The position numbers and the translations under genes are program-made. Below the pieces are notes generated by a model. It did no database searches. It was not told where the DNA came from and saw nothing but the letters and a program-made list of their open reading frames with translations. Positions 23,491-26,978 of a stretch of 26,978 nucleotides of DNA are shown piece after piece. Source of the DNA: an uncultured Olsenella sp. (GTDB taxonomy: Bacteria; Actinomycetota; Coriobacteriia; Coriobacteriales; Atopobiaceae); the NCBI GenBank assembly GCA_900548775.1, contig URLM01000025.1, positions 1 through 26,978 on the forward strand, read 5' to 3'. Position 1 is the first letter of the stretch, and each line of letters begins with the position of its first letter.

Positions 23491-23793
23491 TGCGGCTCCT
23501 TTGGGAGGACGTGGGGGTGACCTCGTGGATAGCATAACGCCAGCGCTGAGCGCGAGCGATGGGCTAACGAGGAACGTATCTGCAACAGATGGATGAGATT
23601 TGTGGAGACTCTTGTGCTGCCCTCGACCAAGCACGGCATTGGAAAACTCATTGATCAGGCAGCGATTCGAATGAGCCCAAGGTTTTTGTATCCCTGGCAA
23701 CAGCGGATGCCGTCAGGCCAATCGTGGTTGACCCGACCTCTCCTCAGCGTTTGCCCTCAGCCGGCAAAACGAACACCGGAGGAGCCTTCCCAT
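23491..23793. other. Non-coding tract upstream of the TPR gene
   Basis: I see no gene or clear promoter. The only repetition is GCAGCGATTCG at about 23660, found again near 23864. Small frames here lack ribosome sites and protein-like composition. Confidence 0.5.
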
Positions 23794-24160
23794 CACGAAT
23801 TGACGGTTGGTGGCAGTTTTCGATAAAGCATTTATATGTTATCTGTGATAAACACATTCCTGAGCAGCGATTCGTCGAGGGCTCAGCCGGCCGATACTCG
23901 GGCGGTCTTCAAAAAACTGCCACCAACCGTAAAAACGCGCCATCGAGGGGTGGACGAGGATGCTTGGGAAGGTCACGCACGGCCGAGGGGGGTGATGGCC
24001 CTCGCCCGATTGGCTAGTTATTACGGTTGGTGGCAGTTTTTCGGTGGCACCCCGAGTAGCCCGTCCCCCGAAAATCGGGAGACCCCAGGTAGATGATTTG
24101 TCATTGCTCTGATATCACATCAAGGGTTTTACGAAAACTGCCACCAACCGTCAATTCGTG
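23794..24160. mobile_element. Two inverted copies of a ~129-bp MITE-like element
   Basis: ACGGTTGGTGGCAGTTTT occurs four times in alternating orientation: 23803 (+), 23911-23930 (-), 24023 (+) and 24132-24151 (-). These pair into two elements of nearly equal length, 23803-23930 (128 bp) and 24023-24151 (129 bp), each with perfect terminal inverted repeats of at least 18 bp. Read in opposite senses, their interiors look related (for example TTTTCGATAAAG against TTTTCGTAAAAC, and a shared TACTCGGG), and so do both flanks (CACGAATTG on one side, AAAAACGCGCC against AATAACTAGCC on the other). The outer ends make a 29-bp inverted repeat. No coding capacity and no evident target duplication, so it is a non-autonomous element or structured repeat. 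Confidence 0.7.
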
Positions 24161-24560
24161 AAATTGGCCATCCGAACTTGGGAGGACCATTCCCATAGTC
24201 ACGAAGAACACCACTTGGATCAGTCACCCCATCCAGACGAGGGAGTCGTTCCCGCAAGCACCCCCTCGTCAGAAGCTGCCACATCGCAAAACATTGAAGC
24301 AACGCCACGGTCATGAAGCCTCGGTAACCGACACCAGCCACGCCATGGCACCTGCGCCAAGCACCCACTTGACGACAAGAACGACAACCGAGACGCACTT
24401 GCCTGCGACCTGGGAAAAATCGCGAGCATGCCACGGCCACTACTCTTGGTAAACGAGACTGCGGCGATTCAACTCGTCTGCTTGTCATAAGTATGTAGCA
24501 GAGTAGCGCAACTGCCAGCGACGTCTGGAGAAGCTCTGAGACTAACGTAATAATAGACAT
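24129..24560 (-). CDS. Doubtful ORF: membrane-type N-terminus, end formed by repeat DNA
   Basis: A 143-residue frame. Residues 1-26 (MSIITLVSELLQTSL and onward) look like a transmembrane helix; the middle is Arg/Cys-rich and unlike a folded protein. The last residues, RIDGWWQFS, are simply the translation of the ACGGTTGGTGGCAGTTTT repeat. It begins 6 bp after the stop of another small membrane-type frame and lacks a good ribosome site. It may be a gene remnant truncated by insertion of the repeat element, or not a gene at all. Confidence 0.25.
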   Translation of the reverse strand: MSIITLVSELLQTSLAVALLCYILMTSRRVESPQSRLPRVVAVACSRFFPGRRQVRLGCRSCRQVGAWRRCHGVAGVGYRGFMTVALLQCFAMWQLLTRGCLRERLPRLDGVTDPSGVLRDYGNGPPKFGWPISRIDGWWQFS

Positions 24561-24566
24561 CAGATA

Positions 24567-24788
24567 TCACGCGATGCAGACGATGGCAAACGCGCCGGTG
24601 TACGAATCCTTGAGTATTTTGCGTTTGCGCGTGCGCTCCACGTTGCTCGGCTGCGCATCTATAGCGTTCACAAGGCCTTCATAGTAGATACCGCCCGTTA
24701 CCGCAAGCAGAACAAGCATTACGCCGACCGCCTGGAGGAGAGAGTCAGCAGAGAGCACACCGTTCACTTTACGTGACGGCGCCACCAC
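24567..24788 (-). CDS. Small hypothetical membrane protein next to the CRISPR array
   Basis: A 73-residue frame starting with GTG just outside the last CRISPR repeat. Residues 16-42 (SLLQAVGVMLVLLAVTGGIYYEGLVNA) form a convincing transmembrane helix, followed by a basic segment (VERTRKRKILKD) and a second hydrophobic end (GAFAIVCIA). The in-frame upstream stop lies within the CRISPR repeat, and there is no room for a promoter other than read-through from the array, which is transcribed in the same direction. The ribosome site is poor. It could be real, or a fragment of an older gene cut by the array. No known family recognised. Confidence 0.35.
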   Translation of the reverse strand: MVAPSRKVNGVLSADSLLQAVGVMLVLLAVTGGIYYEGLVNAIDAQPSNVERTRKRKILKDSYTGAFAIVCIA

Positions 24789-24791
24789 CAG

Positions 24792-26978
24792 ATTTCAATT
24801 GTCACCCCTCATACGAGGGGCGACCAGGGTCGAGCCCTCGATGTGGTTGGAGTTGTAGGCATTTCAACCCACGCCCCTCATGCGAGGGGCGACCCGATAG
24901 TGCCCGACACCGTCATGTCCCCGTTGACATTTCAATCCACGCCCCTCATGCGAGGGGCGACCTCCGGTCGCACCAAAGGGAGCATCCGCAGTCGAAATAT
25001 CAATCCACGCCCCTCATGCGAGGGGCGACTCAGTGTGCCCATCGCGTCACCCCCTACGACGTATTTCAATCCACGCCCCTCATACGAGGGGCGACCAAAA
25101 ATACATGACCCAAATGACACCACCTCCTAATTCCAATCCACGCCCCTCATACGAGGGGCGACCGAACGCGAGTTCTCGGAGGTGACACCGACTCAATATT
25201 TCAATCCACGCCCCTCATACGAGGGGCGACAAATGCTTCGACCCGCGCGACCGCGACTTCCAATTTCAATCCACGCCCCTCATACGAGGGGCGACCTAAC
25301 CTCCTTGCGGGCATCAAGCCTACGCTCGTATTTCAATCCACGCCCCTCATACGAGGGGCGACCTCCTGCGGCTCGTCCTCTTCCAGCTCTTCGAAGTCAT
25401 TTCAATCCACGCCCCTCATACGAGGGGCGACTTACGTTCTCTCCGTCAACGACGATTGGCACCTTATTTCAATCCACGCCCCTCATACGAGGGGCGACCT
25501 GATGATGGGTTCGCATAAGCTCGCTCCTGAATTTCAATCCACGCCCCTCACACGAGGGGCGACGAGCAACAACGCCACCGGATACCAAGACCACCCATGA
25601 TTTCAATCCACGCCCCTCATACGAGGGGCGACTAAACCGCTTTTATCCAAAAACCCCCAGCAAATATTTCAATCCACGCCCCTCATACGAGGGGCGACGG
25701 GGCGGACGTGGGTGACTGCCGACGCTTTTGGGATATTTCAATCCACGCCCCTCATACGAGGGGCGACTCCCTTTGGCACCCTTCTTGCGCCGCACTCAGG
25801 GCAATTTCAATCCACGCCCCTCATACGAGGGGCGACGGGCGTTGTCGAAGAGGTTGAGAACGACCCGAGAGCATTTCAATCCACGCCCCTCATACGAGGG
25901 GCGACCCAAGTCCACGGAAAAAAACGCATAATCCCCGATATTTCAATCCACGCCCCTCATACGAGGGGCGACCAGGTCAACGTCGACATGCTGCTTGCAA
26001 TCGCAGTATTTCAATCCACGCCCCTCATACGAGGGGCGACGTGCTGGCGACCTCGCCGTCCGCATCCGCAAGCTGGCATTTCAATCCACGCCCCTCATAC
26101 GAGGGGCGACTTATGAGCGTCTTGATGTCGCTGTTGGCCACGTTATTTCAATCCACGCCCCTCATACGAGGGGCGACAGAGCGCCTGGTCGTTGCTCGTG
26201 CGGTAGTCCGTATTTCAATCCACGCCCCTCATACGAGGGGCGACAGACCATGGGCGCGATACCGGCCACGAGGAGCGATTTCAATCCACGCCCCTCATAC
26301 GAGGGGCGACGAGCACCCGGTTCATCGACTCGCCGTCCACCTCGAGATTTCAATCCACGCCCCTCATACGAGGGGCGACCGCGCACCACCACCCCAAGGG
26401 CACGGCGGGGCAATTTCAATCCACGCCCCTCATACGAGGGGCGACTGACCGCGAGCCCGGAGAGTATGCCCGCCTGGGGATTTCAATCCACGCCCCTCAT
26501 ACGAGGGGCGACAGTGCAGGGTGGAGGCATAGCGTGGCAGTAAGTATTTCAATCCACGCCCCTCATACGAGGGGCGACAAACCGTAGAAGCCCCCACGCC
26601 CTGCATGACGATTTCAATCCACGCCCCTCATACGAGGGGCGACGTGGACGGCCACCACCACCGGTCCACGTAGTCGGAATTTCAATCCACGCCCCTCATA
26701 CGAGGAGCGACCTCCCCCTCCTCCACGGTCGTGGTGCCGGTCCCATTTCAATCCACGCCCCTCATACGAGGGGCGACGGGGTTGGACGTGCTCGGGGCGC
26801 CCTTGAGGTAATTTCAATCCACGCCCCTCATACGAGGGGCGACTCACCTTGCCCACGTACAAATCTCCCCACTCGGGATTTCAATCCACGCCCCTCATAC
26901 GAGGGGCGACCCGCTTACCGAGTGTGACCGTGAGCATCTAGAGCAATTTCAATCCACGCCCCTCATACGAGGGGCGAC
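24792..26978 (-). CRISPR. CRISPR array, 33 repeats and 32 spacers, I-C-like repeat, truncated by window end
   Basis: The 33-bp repeat reads, on the plus strand, ATTTCAATCCA, an 8-bp stem CGCCCCTC / GAGGGGCG around the loop ATAC, then AC. Reversed, it has the GTCGCCCC start and GTGGATTGAAAT end typical of type I-C repeats, so crRNA is expected from the minus strand. Repeats begin at 24792, 24861, 24929, 24997, 25063, 25130, 25198, 25263, 25330, 25399, 25466, 25531, 25600, 25666, 25735, 25804, 25873, 25940, 26008, 26078, 26145, 26212, 26278, 26347, 26413, 26480, 26546, 26611, 26679, 26745, 26811, 26878 and 26946. Spacers are 32-37 bp. Variants: repeat 1 (decayed), 2-4 (loop ATGC; repeats 2 and 4 also changed near the start), 6 (ATTCC), 12 (loop ACAC) and 29 (GAGGAGCG). 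The decayed end is at the left, so the leader is beyond the right edge. No cas gene is in the window. Confidence 0.98.

Noticed and set aside
23593..24096. Short frames between the TPR gene and the MITE-like element
   Set aside because: They cross the inverted repeats, lack ribosome sites and have no recognisable protein features.
25768..25803. Spacer 15 read on the minus strand could encode a zinc-ribbon-like peptide (CPECGARRVPKG), hinting at a phage target
   Set aside because: A 12-residue reading from one of six frames is too weak without a database match.
24773..26862. Long open frames across the CRISPR array with repeated FNPRPSYEGR, ISIHAPHTRGD or STPLIRGAT peptides
   Set aside because: These are translations of the CRISPR repeat in its reading frames, not proteins.

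Overview
The window looks like chromosomal DNA of a high-GC Gram-positive bacterium, most likely a coriobacterium of the Olsenella/Atopobium type. This is inferred from the GC-rich codon use, the lipoprotein and Tat signals, the gene families present, and an I-C-like CRISPR repeat. No rRNA or tRNA gene is visible, so the genus is a guess. Almost everything from 1 to about 23,500 reads as housekeeping or ordinary accessory metabolism. From about 23,500 to the end the window is non-coding repeats and a CRISPR array.

Layout. 1-4,032 (minus strand): two tandem paralogous amino-acid-binding lipoproteins, a 0.9-kb non-coding tract rich in palindromes, and a divergent glutamine-synthetase-family protein. 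4,186-6,513: a small Cys-rich membrane protein (minus), phosphoglycerate mutase gpmA (plus, with a strong terminator) and branched-chain aminotransferase ilvE (minus). 6,894-10,483: a compact minus-strand NAD operon nadA-nadB-nadC-niaR, with a palindromic operator over its promoter. 11,046-12,722: a PiT-family phosphate transporter and its DUF47 partner. 12,926-16,059: a YgiQ-type radical SAM protein with an odd His/Arg-rich N-terminus, convergent with a Cof-type HAD phosphatase. 16,328-20,523: a MarR regulator overlapping two ABC half-transporters that form an asymmetric exporter pair. 20,972-23,490: DUF4125 and DUF4037 (nucleotidyltransferase-like) genes, convergent with a TPR protein. 24,792-26,978: a CRISPR array of 33 repeats and 32 spacers that runs to the last base.

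The non-coding DNA is unusually structured. Four intergenic arrays share a roughly 60-bp unit built on a CCGGCG/CGCCGG stem. One 15-16 bp palindrome family occurs at two gene edges. A compound inverted repeat of four TTCGATGCA-containing units lies upstream of nadA. Two inverted copies of a 128/129-bp MITE-like element with perfect terminal inverted repeats lie between the TPR gene and the CRISPR array.

No cas gene is in the window. Repeat orientation, repeat decay at the left end and two wobble-preserving repeat variants all indicate that the CRISPR array is transcribed right to left, so the leader and probably the cas genes lie beyond the right edge. The least understood protein-coding candidates are the DUF4125/DUF4037/TPR cluster and the glutamine-synthetase homologue that has lost several metal and substrate ligands.
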